A DNA stretch of 64,000 bases, taken from positions 31,430 through 95,429 of the forward strand of contig NZ_QXEV01000006.1 of assembly GCF_003550015.1 (NCBI RefSeq). Reading direction: 5' to 3'. Numbering within the stretch: position 1 is the stretch's first letter; each line of letters begins with the position of its first letter. This document shows positions 18,059 to 27,288 of the stretch, piece by piece. Below the pieces are notes generated by a model. It saw nothing but the letters and a program-made list of their open reading frames with translations. It had not been told where the DNA came from and did no database searches. The DNA comes from Anaeroplasma bactoclasticum. GTDB taxonomy: Bacteria; Bacillota_I; Bacilli_A; Acholeplasmatales; Anaeroplasmataceae. The position numbers were made by a program, and so were the translations under genes.

Positions 18059-19372
18059 ATGGTATTTGATGGACTTGAGCTTAAGGATTATATTGTAAGA
18101 GCCTTGAAGGATTTAAGATTTGAAAGCTTTACAGAGGTTCAAAAGGCTGTATTTAATAAAATGACTTCTGAAAAGAATATTTTAGCTAAATCCAAAACAG
18201 GTTCTGGAAAAACACATGCGTTTTTAATTCCAATATTCCAAGATTTAGAAGAAAAAGTAAATAAGGTTCAAGCTACAATTGTAGCTCCTACTAAGGAGCT
18301 TGCAATGCAAATCTATAAAATGGCTCAGCATATTGCTTCTTTTAGCCCTGATCGTATAGATATTAAGCTTTATAGTGGTGGTACAGATAGATTAAAGGAA
18401 GTTGATAAGCTTGAATTAAATCAGCCACAAATTGTTATTGGTACACCAGGTAAGATTAAGGATTTATCGATTACAACAAATGCACTAAAGATTTATACTT
18501 CTAAATACTTTATTGTAGATGAAGTAGATATGACATTTGAAAATGGCTTCCAAGAGGATTTAGATAGCATTACAGAGGTTGTTAAGGATGCTAGATGCAT
18601 GTTCTTTAGTGCTACGATTGCAGAAAAGATTTTACCTTACTTAAAGAAATATATGACGAATGTTGAATTCGTTGATATTAATAATACAAATGATCAAAAG
18701 ATTGAGCATATATGGATTCCTTTAAAGCATAAGGAAAGATTTGATGTATTAAGTATGCTACTTAAAACAATTCAACCATATTTATGTATTATATTTGCAA
18801 ATAAAAAAGAAACAGTTATAGAACTTCAGGGTAAGCTTGCAGCTGAAGGTTATTTTGTTGGAGCTATGCATGGAGATTTAACTCCAAGAGAAAGAAAAAG
18901 AGTTTTAAATGACTGCAAAGCCTTAAAATATCAATATTTAGTTGCTACAGACTTAGCAGCTAGAGGAATTGATATTGAGGGTGTATCTCATATTATCAAT
19001 TATGAGCTTCCTAAGGATTATGAGTTCTATTTACATAGATCTGGTAGAACAGGAAGAATGCATAAGGATGGTATTGTTTATTCTTTATATGAAGATATTG
19101 ATGATGAGTATTTAGATTCCTTAAATAAGAAGAAGATTAAACCAAGCTATTATGAATTTAAGCAAGAGGAGCTTGTACCTTATAAGGGAAGAAATACAAG
19201 AGCGGATAGAATAAAACCAAAAACAGATTATCAAAAGGAAGCTGCTAAATATATTCCTGAGGCTAAAAAAGTAAAGCCAGGATATAAGAAAAAGCGCCAA
19301 GCTCAAATTGATGATTTAGCAAGCCGCTTAAAGAGAAATGATCAAAAGAAAAAGAAAAGAGAGAATAGATAA
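18059..19372 (+). CDS. DEAD-box RNA helicase (CshB-like)
   Basis: 437 residues. Q-motif FTEVQ, Walker A KTGSGKT (46-52), PTKEL, GTPGK, a DEVD variant of the DEAD box (about 152), SAT, and in the second RecA domain HRSGRTGR. The basic C-terminal tail (KKVKPGYKKKRQ) likely binds RNA. DEVD rather than DEAD is seen in CshB-type cold-shock helicases of Firmicutes, which help ribosome assembly or mRNA turnover. AGAAGGAGG precedes the ATG. TTGACA at 18014 may be its -35. It lies 2 bp upstream of the degV gene. Confidence 0.88.
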   Translation: MVFDGLELKDYIVRALKDLRFESFTEVQKAVFNKMTSEKNILAKSKTGSGKTHAFLIPIFQDLEEKVNKVQATIVAPTKELAMQIYKMAQHIASFSPDRIDIKLYSGGTDRLKEVDKLELNQPQIVIGTPGKIKDLSITTNALKIYTSKYFIVDEVDMTFENGFQEDLDSITEVVKDARCMFFSATIAEKILPYLKKYMTNVEFVDINNTNDQKIEHIWIPLKHKERFDVLSMLLKTIQPYLCIIFANKKETVIELQGKLAAEGYFVGAMHGDLTPRERKRVLNDCKALKYQYLVATDLAARGIDIEGVSHIINYELPKDYEFYLHRSGRTGRMHKDGIVYSLYEDIDDEYLDSLNKKKIKPSYYEFKQEELVPYKGRNTRADRIKPKTDYQKEAAKYIPEAKKVKPGYKKKRQAQIDDLASRLKRNDQKKKKRENR

Positions 19373-19374
19373 GT

Positions 19375-20262
19375 ATGAGAGAATATGTTATTGTTACGGA
19401 TTCTACTTGTGATCTAACCGATGAGATGGTGAAGGAATTAGGAGTAGAAGTATTACCTTTATGTTTTACTATTGATGGAAAAGAATATAAAAATTATTTA
19501 GATGGAAGAGAAATAAAGCTTCATGAATTCTATAATAAGATGATTGAAGGTCATACTCCAAAGACTGCCCAGTTAAATGTAAATTTCATTATGGAGTCTT
19601 TTAAGCCTTTCTTAGATAAAGGATTAGATATTTTATATATTTCATTTTCTAGTGGACTTTCTGGTTCTTGTAATGCAGTAAGACTTGCAAAAGAACAGCT
19701 ACTTGATGAATATAATGATAGAAAGATTGAAATAGTTGATTCCTTATGTGCATCTGGTGGAGAAGGCTTATTAGTATGGATGACTGCTATGAATAAAAAG
19801 GCAGGAGCTTCCTTAGAAGAAAACAGCAAGTACGCTGATGATTTAAAGCTTCATGTAAAGCATAGCTTTACTGTTGCAGACTTAGAGTATTTAAAGCGTG
19901 GCGGAAGAATTAAAGCAACTGCAGCCTTTGCAGCAAAGCTTTTAAATATTAAGCCTGTATTACATGTAGATAATTTAGGTCATTTAGTTGCATTATCTAA
20001 AAAGCATGGAAGAAGAGCAGCATTAAATGCTACCTGTGAAAATGCCTTAGCTGGTATTGATACATCTAAAAAATTTATTACAATTATATCTCATGCTGAC
20101 TCTTTAGAGGATGCAGAATATTGTAAAGAATATATGGAAGCAAAATATAAAGAAATGAATTTTGATTCTAAGGTTGTTTTAACAAATATTGGACCTGTTA
20201 TTGGTGCTCATAGTGGTCCTGGTACAATTGCCGTATTTACAATTACAGATAAAAGAGCATAA
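19375..20262 (+). CDS. DegV-family fatty-acid-binding protein (FakB type)
   Basis: 295 residues, EDD fold, with VTDSTCDLTDEMVKE at the N-terminus, ISFSSGLSGSCNA, and IGPVIGAHSGPGT at the C-terminus. DegV/FakB proteins hold a fatty acid for phosphorylation by FakA. A second DegV paralogue (59415) sits beside fakA; together they would give the two-FakB arrangement known in Firmicutes. It probably shares a transcript with the helicase. Confidence 0.9.
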   Translation: MREYVIVTDSTCDLTDEMVKELGVEVLPLCFTIDGKEYKNYLDGREIKLHEFYNKMIEGHTPKTAQLNVNFIMESFKPFLDKGLDILYISFSSGLSGSCNAVRLAKEQLLDEYNDRKIEIVDSLCASGGEGLLVWMTAMNKKAGASLEENSKYADDLKLHVKHSFTVADLEYLKRGGRIKATAAFAAKLLNIKPVLHVDNLGHLVALSKKHGRRAALNATCENALAGIDTSKKFITIISHADSLEDAEYCKEYMEAKYKEMNFDSKVVLTNIGPVIGAHSGPGTIAVFTITDKRA

Positions 20263-20270
20263 CAAAAATT

Positions 20271-20300
20271 CCCTAGTTTAATAAAACTAGGGATTTCTTT
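20271..20300. terminator. Terminator between degV and glgC
   Basis: CCCTAGTTT (20271-20279) pairs with AAACTAGGG (20284-20292), loop AATA, with T-rich flanks on both strands. Confidence 0.85.
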
Positions 20301-21545
20301 TTATAGCTTTGGTGTACCAATGGAATCACCAGAAGTAATATGCTTTACTGTGATTTCCTTAGGTTTAGCAGATGAGAAGATACGAACATTTCTTTCAATA
20401 ATTAAGCCCTCAGGTAAAATAAGCTTTTTACCAATGACATTTAAACCACTAGAAAGTAGCTTTGGATTATCCTTATTTGGAGTAAAATCTTTTCCTGTTC
20501 CAATGATGGAGTAATCACCAACAACAGTATTCTTATCAATGATTGTTTTTTCAATCTTACAGTTATCACCAATGATTACATCATTTAAAATGACAGAATC
20601 ACGAATTGTTGTATTTTTACCAACAACTACACCTGGAGATAATACAGAATGAATTACCTCACCATTAATGATACATCCATTAGAGATTAAGGATGTTTGA
20701 ATAGAAGCATGACGTCCTACCTTAACTGGAGGTAAATCCTCGCTCTTTGTATAAATCTTCCATTTAGGATCATATAAATCAAGTGCGGAATCACCAGTTA
20801 ATTCTAGGTTAGATTCTAAGTAAGAATCATATGTTCCTACATCCTGCCAATAATCATAGAATTCGTATGCGAATACGTTCTTTTTTTCAATCATTTCTGG
20901 AATTAGATGGAATCCGAAATCTAAATCATCGATATCTGGATGAGATTCAATGGCTTCAATTAAGGCATCTGTAGAGAATACATAAATACCCATAGATGCT
21001 TTATTAGAAGCAGGCTTTTTAGGCTTTTCAACGAATCTCTTAATTCTTAAATTTTCATCTGTTTCCAAAATACCATAACGAGAAGCCTCTTCCATAGGAA
21101 CGATTTTCGCTGCAATAGTTAAATCAGCTCCTGTACGCTTATGCTGTTCAATCATCTTAGAATAATCCATCTTATAGATTTGATCTCCAGACATAATTAA
21201 TACATATTTAGAAGCATAACGCTTAACGAAATCTAGATTTTTTCTTACTGCATCTGCAGTACCGTTATACCAAGAATTGTTTGGCTGAAGAAGTGTAACA
21301 AATGAATCTCTTCTATCTAAGTCCCATGGCTTACCTACACCGATATGCTCATTTAATGATAATGGTAAATATTGTGTTAAAATACCAATTTGGAAAATTC
21401 CTGAATTTGTACAGTTAGATAATGCAAAATCAATAATTCTAAATTTTCCTGCAAAAGGTACGGCTGGCTTAGAACGCTTTTCAGATAAGATATCTAATCT
21501 AGAACCACGTCCACCAGCTAAGATTAATGCTAATGTCTCACTCAT
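20301..21545 (-). CDS. glgC: Glucose-1-phosphate adenylyltransferase
   Basis: 414 residues. N-terminal nucleotidyltransferase with ALILAGGRGSRL and KPAVPFAGKFRIIDFALSN (cited in parts), GTADAVRKN, SGDQIYKMDY, and a C-terminal left-handed beta-helix (IGDNCKIEKTII). It makes ADP-glucose for glycogen and is the control point of the pathway. The C-terminus includes extra hexapeptide turns as in bacterial GlgC. It follows glgA by 15 bp. A GlgD partner is absent in this window, so GlgC may act alone. Confidence 0.93.
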   Translation of the reverse strand: MSETLALILAGGRGSRLDILSEKRSKPAVPFAGKFRIIDFALSNCTNSGIFQIGILTQYLPLSLNEHIGVGKPWDLDRRDSFVTLLQPNNSWYNGTADAVRKNLDFVKRYASKYVLIMSGDQIYKMDYSKMIEQHKRTGADLTIAAKIVPMEEASRYGILETDENLRIKRFVEKPKKPASNKASMGIYVFSTDALIEAIESHPDIDDLDFGFHLIPEMIEKKNVFAYEFYDYWQDVGTYDSYLESNLELTGDSALDLYDPKWKIYTKSEDLPPVKVGRHASIQTSLISNGCIINGEVIHSVLSPGVVVGKNTTIRDSVILNDVIIGDNCKIEKTIIDKNTVVGDYSIIGTGKDFTPNKDNPKLLSSGLNVIGKKLILPEGLIIERNVRIFSSAKPKEITVKHITSGDSIGTPKL

Positions 21546-21560
21546 AATAATTCCCTTTCC

Positions 21561-22979
21561 CTACTGTGATAATTTGCGATATAAATCCATATAAACTAAA
21601 GCGGAAGCATTCCAGCTAAAGTCCATTTCCATGGCTTGCTTAATAAGCTTTTTCCAATCATCCTTATGGTTGTTATATGTATCAATTGCCAAATACATAA
21701 CTTCCTTTAATGCTCCTGCATCATAATTGGTGAAGGAAAAGCCTGTACCAGCACCATTAAAATGGTTATATGGTATAACTGTATCCTTTAATCCCCCCGT
21801 CTCCCTAACAAGTGGAAGAGTACCGTATCTCATTGCAATCAATTGTCCAAGTCCACATGGCTCAAACCTTGATGGCATTAAGAATAAATCTGCTCCTGCG
21901 TAAATCTTTTGCGCAACCCTATCAGAATATCCAATATAGCTTTTGAAGCGTTCTGGATATCTAGCTTCTAATGAACGGAAGTAGTCTTCGTAATTTTGAT
22001 TGCCACTACCCATTAGAATAAATTTAGCATTGGAATTTACGATGATATCATCCATAATTGGCATTAATAAATCAATTCCTTTTTGATCTACTAATCTTGT
22101 AACCATACCAAATAATGGACAATCCTCTTTTGTATCTAATCCAAATTCCTCAAGTAATGCCTTTTTATTTCCTTTCTTTCCAGAAACGAAAGTAGCAATA
22201 GAGTACTTTTTGAATATATACTTATCTGTTTCTGGGTTATATCGATCGGTGTCGATACCATTTAAAATTCCATGGAAATCAAAATAACGTAATCCTAATA
22301 CATTATTCATATTGTATCCATAAAAATCAGTTAATACCTCATTTTTATATGTTGGAGATACAGTTGTGATAATGTCTGATTCCATAATTGCAGTTTTCAT
22401 GAAATTGATACAGCCATCAAATTCAATAGAATTAGAATATGGCATATATAAAATCGACATCATATCCATTGGGAATATTCCCTGATACTGGATATTGTGA
22501 ATGCTATAAACTGTACGAATTCTATTATAAACATTGTAAGAATAATAATTCTTTTTCAAAATATATGGAATAAGTCCAGTTTGCCAATCGTTACAGTGAA
22601 TGACATCTGGGAAAAAATCTACAACCCTTAATGCCTCAAGTACGGCAAAATCAAAGAACGCAAATCTTTCTCCATCATCACCATAACCATATAATCTTTC
22701 CCTCGAAAAATACTTGTCTGAATCAACGAAATAATAATCGATATCATCTCTTATCGCATGGAATATACCAGCATATTCAGGAGAAGAACCCATTCTTACA
22801 TAGTTGTACCCTTTATAATAGGCAATATTTTGATCCTTTATGGATTTATAATATGGCATAATAACTCTTACATCTACACCATTTTTCTTTAATGCCTTAG
22901 GTAGAGCACCAATAACATCAGCTAAACCTCCGGTCTTAGCGAATGGCGCACCTTCGCTTGCAACAAGTAATACTTTCAT
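21561..22979 (-). CDS. glgA: Glycogen synthase (ADP-glucose type, GT5)
   Basis: 472 residues. N-terminal KTGGLADV (residues 15-22) binds ADP-glucose; C-terminal SRFEPCGLGQLIAMRYG and ETGGLKDTV are GT5 signatures. It extends alpha-1,4-glucan chains. A strong AAAGGGG site lies before the ATG. It is the first gene of the glgA-glgC pair; a branching enzyme is not in the window. Confidence 0.94.
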   Translation of the reverse strand: MKVLLVASEGAPFAKTGGLADVIGALPKALKKNGVDVRVIMPYYKSIKDQNIAYYKGYNYVRMGSSPEYAGIFHAIRDDIDYYFVDSDKYFSRERLYGYGDDGERFAFFDFAVLEALRVVDFFPDVIHCNDWQTGLIPYILKKNYYSYNVYNRIRTVYSIHNIQYQGIFPMDMMSILYMPYSNSIEFDGCINFMKTAIMESDIITTVSPTYKNEVLTDFYGYNMNNVLGLRYFDFHGILNGIDTDRYNPETDKYIFKKYSIATFVSGKKGNKKALLEEFGLDTKEDCPLFGMVTRLVDQKGIDLLMPIMDDIIVNSNAKFILMGSGNQNYEDYFRSLEARYPERFKSYIGYSDRVAQKIYAGADLFLMPSRFEPCGLGQLIAMRYGTLPLVRETGGLKDTVIPYNHFNGAGTGFSFTNYDAGALKEVMYLAIDTYNNHKDDWKKLIKQAMEMDFSWNASALVYMDLYRKLSQ

Positions 22980-23160
22980 TGTAGCACCCCTTTCCTAAGA
23001 TATTATATATCTTCACTTTTAATTATATGCTTCCTTGCTATATCATTCAAGTTAAATTTACGAAAAAAGCGAACAAAAATAATTGTGTTTTTTTCGAAAA
23101 CAATCCGAAAAAATCAAATTATTACGGAAATAAGTTAATGATAAAAAATCTAATTTTCTA

Positions 23161-23189
23161 TTGCGTTAGTAATAAGATTTTGATATAAT
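23161..23189 (+). promoter_or_regulatory. Promoter of the anchored thioredoxin-like gene
   Basis: TTGCGT (23161-23166), 17-bp spacer, extended -10 TGATATAAT (23181-23189). Confidence 0.8.
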
Positions 23190-23246
23190 GATAAGGCATA
23201 ATGTTTAATTGTGAATAGAATATATTCTATTAAGGAGTTTATATAT

Positions 23247-23885
23247 ATGGCATCAAAAAGTAGAAGAAATAAAGTAAAATTTAAATGGACAAAGGAGTTA
23301 ATCTTCTTAATTGTATTCGTTGTAGCTATCGGTGCAGTTTCCTTAACTTTAGGACTTGTAAAGAAGTTCTCTGGTAGAGATATTAAAGCTGTAAATGAAG
23401 CAATCGCTCAATTTAACTCATCTGAGTCTCAAACAGTATATACAATTGATACAAACAAGAATGTTTTTAAGACAATTTCTTATGATGGATTAGTTTCCCA
23501 AAAAGAAAGCTCTGATTATACATATGTATGGTATGGAACATTAACATCTGCAGATTATTTAAGATACTTATATCAAATTAATGAATATGCAGAGCAGTAT
23601 GAAGTAAGTACTGTATATCTATATTATGCAGATTATGTACAGGATGCTATCAATAATGATACACAGAATACAGAAAGCTATAAGACAACTCTTAAGACTA
23701 TGGAAGATAAGCTTAATGCAGGTAGAACAGATGCTGAGCCAATTGACTTAGAAAAGTATGCAGCTTTATTTGTATTTAAGGATGGTAAGCTTGTTTATAA
23801 TTCCCAGATTGCAAATGAATCTGATCAGTACAATTGGGAAAATCAGTTTGTAAAGGCATTTGGTCTTTCTAAACAAGGTGAATAA
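23247..23885 (+). CDS. Membrane-anchored thioredoxin-fold-like protein without CXXC
   Basis: 212 residues from ATG 23247 (AAGGAG at 23232-23237). A basic N-terminus (KSRRNKVKFKW) is followed by one helix (LIFLIVFVVAIGAVSLTLGLV), then an outside domain. The pattern TYVWYGTLTSADYLRYL, VSTVYLYYADYV and YAALFVFKDGKLVYNS resembles thioredoxin-like accessory proteins (strand-helix-strand and a late hairpin), but no cysteine is present at the active-site position, so it is not a redox enzyme. The role is unknown; possibly a chaperone-like envelope protein. A hairpin terminator separates it from argS. Confidence 0.65.
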   Translation: MASKSRRNKVKFKWTKELIFLIVFVVAIGAVSLTLGLVKKFSGRDIKAVNEAIAQFNSSESQTVYTIDTNKNVFKTISYDGLVSQKESSDYTYVWYGTLTSADYLRYLYQINEYAEQYEVSTVYLYYADYVQDAINNDTQNTESYKTTLKTMEDKLNAGRTDAEPIDLEKYAALFVFKDGKLVYNSQIANESDQYNWENQFVKAFGLSKQGE

Positions 23886-23892
23886 TTATTCT

Positions 23893-23921
23893 GGCTGAGG
23901 TTTAATCTCAGCCTTACTTTT
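23893..23921 (+). terminator. Terminator upstream of argS
   Basis: GGCTGAG (23893-23899) pairs with CTCAGCC (23907-23913) and is followed by TTACTTTTT. No T-box features are seen around it. Confidence 0.7.
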
Positions 23922-23935
23922 TAAAGGAGAATATC

Positions 23936-25639
23936 ATGATAGAACAAATTAAATTATCATTAAAAGAAAAATTAGAAGCTTATTATAAAGAAAAATACTC
24001 TATGGAGCTTTCCATCGTTGTTGAAACACCAAAGAAGGCTGAAATGGGAGATATCTCAATCCCTATGTTTACAGTAGTTAAGGCATTAAGAAAGCCTATG
24101 CCTGAAATTGTAGCTGAGGCTCTTGAAGAAATTAAGTCCTTAGACTTACCTATTTTAAATGTATCTAATGCAGGAGCATTCGTAAATTTATTTGTAGATA
24201 AGGCTAAATTATCAGCAAAGATTATTCAAAATGCTGTATCAGAAGGTGAGGCATATGGTAATAGTACTATTGGTAATGGTAAGACTATTGTATTAGATTA
24301 TTCTTCTCCAAATATTGCAAAATCCTTCTCTGTAGGACATTTAAGAAGTACTATGATTGGTAATTCTTTAAAGCTTATTTTACAAAAGTGTGGATATAAT
24401 ACAGTTGCAATTAACTATTTAGGTGACTGGGGTACTCAGTTTGGTAAGATGATTGTAGCTATTGAAAAATGGGGCGATATTGATGTAATTAAAAAAGACC
24501 CAATCAATGAGCTTGCAAGCCTTTATGTAAGAGTAAATAATGAAGAAAAGGATCATCCTGAAATTGCAGAAGAAGCTAGAGAAGCCTTCCGTAAGATTGA
24601 GCTTGGTGAGCCTAAATATGTAGAAATGTGGAAATGGATTAGAGAAGAATCCTTAAAGGAATCTGAACAAATCTATGATTTATTAGGTGTTACTTTTGAT
24701 TCTTATAATGGTGAAGCATTCTATAATGATAAGATGGAACCAATTGTAAATGAATTAGAGGAAAAGAAGATTCTAGAAGAAGATCAGGGTGCATTAGTTG
24801 TACGTCTATCCGATGATATTCCACCTGCATTAATTAAAAGAAGCGATGGTGGTACATTATATATCACAAGAGATTTAGCTGCAGTATTTTGGAGAAAGAA
24901 GGAATACAATTTCTCTAAAGCATTCTATGTTGTAGGTGGTGAGCAAAAGCTACACTTCCAGCAGCTTAAGGGTGTATTATCTAAAATGGGATATCAGGAC
25001 TTATCTGATTCTATCATGCATGTTAATTTCGGTATGGTATTAAAGGATGGTAAGAAGATGTCTACACGTAAGGGTAATGTAGTTAAGCTATATGATATCC
25101 TTATGCAGGCAATTGATGCTGCAAAGAAGCAAATCGAAGAAAAGAATCCTAATATGGAAAACAAGGATGAAATTGCAGTTAAGGTTGGATGTGGTGCAGT
25201 TGTATTCAATGATTTAAAGAATTTCCGTGCACTAGATTATGAATTTGACATTAACGCAATGGTTCGTTTTGAAGGTCAAACTGGTCCATATTTACAGTAT
25301 ACAGGTGTAAGAATTGCATCTATCCTAAGAGATAAAACATTTGATGTAAACAATATTGATGCTAAGTTATTTGAAAAACCTCATTATTTTGAAATTGTTA
25401 AGCAAATTGCATCCTTCCGTCAAACAATTGAGAAGGCTTCTGAAGAAGCATCTCCAAGCGTTGTAGCTAAGTATTTATTATCCTTAGCTTCAAGCTTTAA
25501 TAAGTTCTATTCCTTAGAAAAAATTAATGCAGAAGATGAAGTAGTTAGAAATACTAACTTTGCTTTAGCAAAGTCAGTTCGTGTAATTTTAAATGAAGGT
25601 TTAAGATTATTAGGCATTAATTATTTAGATGAAATGTAA
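23936..25639 (+). CDS. argS: Arginyl-tRNA synthetase
   Basis: 567 residues, class I. N-terminal Add-1 domain, HIGH-type motif SSPNIAKSFSVGHLRST (about 122-138; note S-V-G-H), KMSKS-type KKMSTRKGN, and the C-terminal DALR anticodon-binding domain. It charges tRNA-Arg. AAAGGAG precedes ATG 23936. Some clades use KMS-RKG rather than KMSKS for arginine enzymes, as here. Confidence 0.95.
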   Translation: MIEQIKLSLKEKLEAYYKEKYSMELSIVVETPKKAEMGDISIPMFTVVKALRKPMPEIVAEALEEIKSLDLPILNVSNAGAFVNLFVDKAKLSAKIIQNAVSEGEAYGNSTIGNGKTIVLDYSSPNIAKSFSVGHLRSTMIGNSLKLILQKCGYNTVAINYLGDWGTQFGKMIVAIEKWGDIDVIKKDPINELASLYVRVNNEEKDHPEIAEEAREAFRKIELGEPKYVEMWKWIREESLKESEQIYDLLGVTFDSYNGEAFYNDKMEPIVNELEEKKILEEDQGALVVRLSDDIPPALIKRSDGGTLYITRDLAAVFWRKKEYNFSKAFYVVGGEQKLHFQQLKGVLSKMGYQDLSDSIMHVNFGMVLKDGKKMSTRKGNVVKLYDILMQAIDAAKKQIEEKNPNMENKDEIAVKVGCGAVVFNDLKNFRALDYEFDINAMVRFEGQTGPYLQYTGVRIASILRDKTFDVNNIDAKLFEKPHYFEIVKQIASFRQTIEKASEEASPSVVAKYLLSLASSFNKFYSLEKINAEDEVVRNTNFALAKSVRVILNEGLRLLGINYLDEM

Positions 25640-25657
25640 TTCATTAAAACTTGAAAA

Positions 25658-25687
25658 ACAGGACTATAAATGATAAAATAGTCCTGT
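25658..25687 (+). terminator. Hairpin after argS
   Basis: ACAGGACTAT (25658-25667) pairs perfectly with ATAGTCCTGT (25678-25687). The T run after it is poor, so it may be a weak terminator or a processing hairpin before the tRNA. Confidence 0.5.
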
Positions 25688-25692
25688 CATTT

Positions 25693-25778
25693 GCCCAGAT
25701 GGCGTAATGGTAGCCGCGGCGGACTCAAAATCCGCTGGTAGTGATACCGTGTGGGTTCGAATCCCATTCTGGGCACCA
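25693..25778 (+). tRNA. tRNA-Leu (anticodon CAA)
   Basis: 86 nt including an encoded CCA. Acceptor stem GCCCAGA/TCTGGGC, anticodon stem GCGGA/TCCGC around CTCAAAA (anticodon CAA, reads UUG), a long class II variable arm, and TPsiC loop GGGTTCGAATCCC. The long variable arm fixes the leucine identity. Confidence 0.95.
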
Positions 25779-25790
25779 TTAGAGTTAAGT

Positions 25791-25828
25791 ATAGCTGATA
25801 CCAAAATATCGGCTATTTTTTCTTTTTT
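25791..25828 (+). terminator. tRNA-Leu terminator
   Basis: ATAGCTGATA (25791-25800) pairs with TATCGGCTAT (25807-25816, one G-U), followed by a long T-rich run. Confidence 0.85.
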
Positions 25829-26041
25829 AAGGCATAAATACTGCAAATATTAATTATTTAAAGAATATTTCAGCCATAAGTATATAGAGTATTTATTTAT
25901 AAAATTAAATCGTTAACTGATTATTAATCGTTAAACTACTATTTATTATATATAGGCATATATATGAATATATTATTTTTAAAGTATACTCTTACATGAC
26001 ATGGGAAAAACGTGACCAATATAGAAATTACCACTATTTTT

Positions 26042-26050
26042 TGATATAAT
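26042..26050 (+). promoter_or_regulatory. Extended -10 promoter of the YoaP-type gene
   Basis: TGATATAAT at 26042-26050; no good -35. The preceding stretch from 25829 is AT-rich without a gene. Confidence 0.6.
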
Positions 26051-26085
26051 GTTGTTAGAAGTATTTATTCAAAGGTGGTGTCAAA

Positions 26086-26841
26086 ATGGAATATATTATT
26101 GTTAATAAAGATAATTTAGAAAAAGAACATATATGCTGTGCGATATCTAATAATAATGATATTCAAGTGTCATCGAAAAAGAATTGGTTAAAAGATAGAT
26201 TTGATGATGGACTAGTATTTTTAAAATCTATCGAAAGAGGTAAATGCTTTATAGAATATATACCAGCAGAAAACGCCTGGAATCCATTAGATGCAAATGG
26301 TTACATGTATATAGATTGTTTATGGGTATCAGGATCATTTAAAGGTCATGGCTATTCAAATGATTTATTAGATGCTTGCATTAAAGATTCTAAGACAAAA
26401 GGTAAACTTGGCTTATGCATCTTATCTAGCAAAAAGAAATTACCATTTTTAGCTGACCCAAAATATTTAAAGTATAAAGGTTTTGAAGTAGCAGATGAAG
26501 CTGATAATGGAATACAGTTATGGTACTTCCCATTTGACAAGAATGCATCAAAACCAATGTTTAAAGAATGTGCAAAACATCCTCGTATTGAAGAATCTGG
26601 CTATGTTCTATATTATACAAATCAATGTCCTTTTAATGGTAAGTATGTGCCAATTGTAGAAGCAACTGCTAAAGAACATAATATTCCATTTAAGGCAGTT
26701 CATATAACTACTAAAGAAGAAGCTCAAAATGCTCAGACACCTATTACTACATATGCACTTTTTAAAGATGGTAAATATATAACTAATGAACAAATGAATG
26801 ATACAAAGTTCTTAAAACTAGTGTCAAATAAAAAACTCTAG
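26086..26841 (+). CDS. GNAT acetyltransferase with YoaP-type C-terminal domain
   Basis: 251 residues. The N-terminal ~150 residues are a GNAT fold (YIDCLWVSGSFKGHGYSNDLLDACI, the R/Q-x-x-G-x-G/A acetyl-CoA loop here as KGHGYS). The C-terminal ~90 residues (YYTNQCPFNGKYVPIVE) match the YoaP-like domain, a thioredoxin-like fold with a single Cys. The substrate is unknown. AAAGGTGG precedes the ATG. A hairpin overlaps its stop. Confidence 0.8.
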   Translation: MEYIIVNKDNLEKEHICCAISNNNDIQVSSKKNWLKDRFDDGLVFLKSIERGKCFIEYIPAENAWNPLDANGYMYIDCLWVSGSFKGHGYSNDLLDACIKDSKTKGKLGLCILSSKKKLPFLADPKYLKYKGFEVADEADNGIQLWYFPFDKNASKPMFKECAKHPRIEESGYVLYYTNQCPFNGKYVPIVEATAKEHNIPFKAVHITTKEEAQNAQTPITTYALFKDGKYITNEQMNDTKFLKLVSNKKL

Positions 26842-26859
26842 CCTTATAAAACTAGAGTT
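26834..26859. terminator. Hairpin at the convergent end of the YoaP gene and recombinase remnant
   Basis: AACTCTAG (26834-26841) pairs with CTAGAGTT (26852-26859). The A run before it makes a good U tract on the minus strand, so it best serves the minus-strand recombinase remnant. Confidence 0.65.
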
Positions 26860-27046
26860 CAATATTTATTGTTGAGCCATCTTTGAAATTGAATTCGAGG
26901 TGGCTATCTTTATATACTTTTATGTTGATGATTGTTAAATTGAAGAGTTTATCGTAAAATTCTAAATTTAATGTATCGGTAGCTATAATCTCATTGATAA
27001 ATGCTTGAAGTTTAATCGATTGTCTATTCCTATCGACTTGTAGCCA
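26852..27046 (-). pseudogene. Large serine recombinase, C-terminal remnant
   Basis: Reading the minus strand down to TAG at 26852-26854 gives about 60 residues including LQAFINEIIATDTL, LEFYDKLFNLTI and INIKVYKDSHLEFNFKDG. This pattern (FI..., EFD-like, V.VY...F.FKDG) is the typical end of large serine recombinases that move integrative elements in Firmicutes. The catalytic domain is missing, and frame stops occur just beyond 27046. It ends only about 8 bp from the att-like motif at 27054, which is where a recombinase gene normally sits relative to its attachment site. Confidence 0.6.
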
Positions 27047-27053
27047 TTATATT

Positions 27054-27070
27054 CATGTTGAGACGGTATG
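27054..27070 (+). repeat. att-like motif A (rlmD HVETV codons)
   Basis: CATGTTGAGACGGTATG. Read in one frame it gives HVETV followed by CSLSLKDIHQEKN and a stop, as at the other copies of this motif. Confidence 0.75.
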
Positions 27071-27214
27071 TTCGTTATCTTTAAAAGATATCCACCAAGA
27101 AAAGAACTAAGTAATTATACTAGATATAATTAAATAGAAAAGATTATTATCTGACTATGAAGATGTTACATGCAATTTATTATTTGGAAAAGTAGATTAT
27201 AAAACTGTAAAAGA

Positions 27215-27264
27215 TTCTCCTAAAATCTTGATTAATCTCCTAAAATTCTATATAATTTAGGAGA
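27215..27264 (+). promoter_or_regulatory. Triple TCTCCTA/TAGGAGA box upstream of fic
   Basis: TCTCCTAAA at 27216-27224, again at 27236-27244, and the inverted TTTAGGAGA at 27256-27264. The last two form a palindrome with a 11-nt centre that includes TATATAAT-like sequence, placing it over the likely fic promoter. The same three-box layout is repeated just after the gene. Confidence 0.65.
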
Positions 27265-27288
27265 AAAAAGGATGTGTAGGTGAAAAAT

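Noticed and set aside
23886..23935. T-box leader of argS
   Set aside because: Only a simple hairpin with a T run lies here; no T-box sequence is seen.
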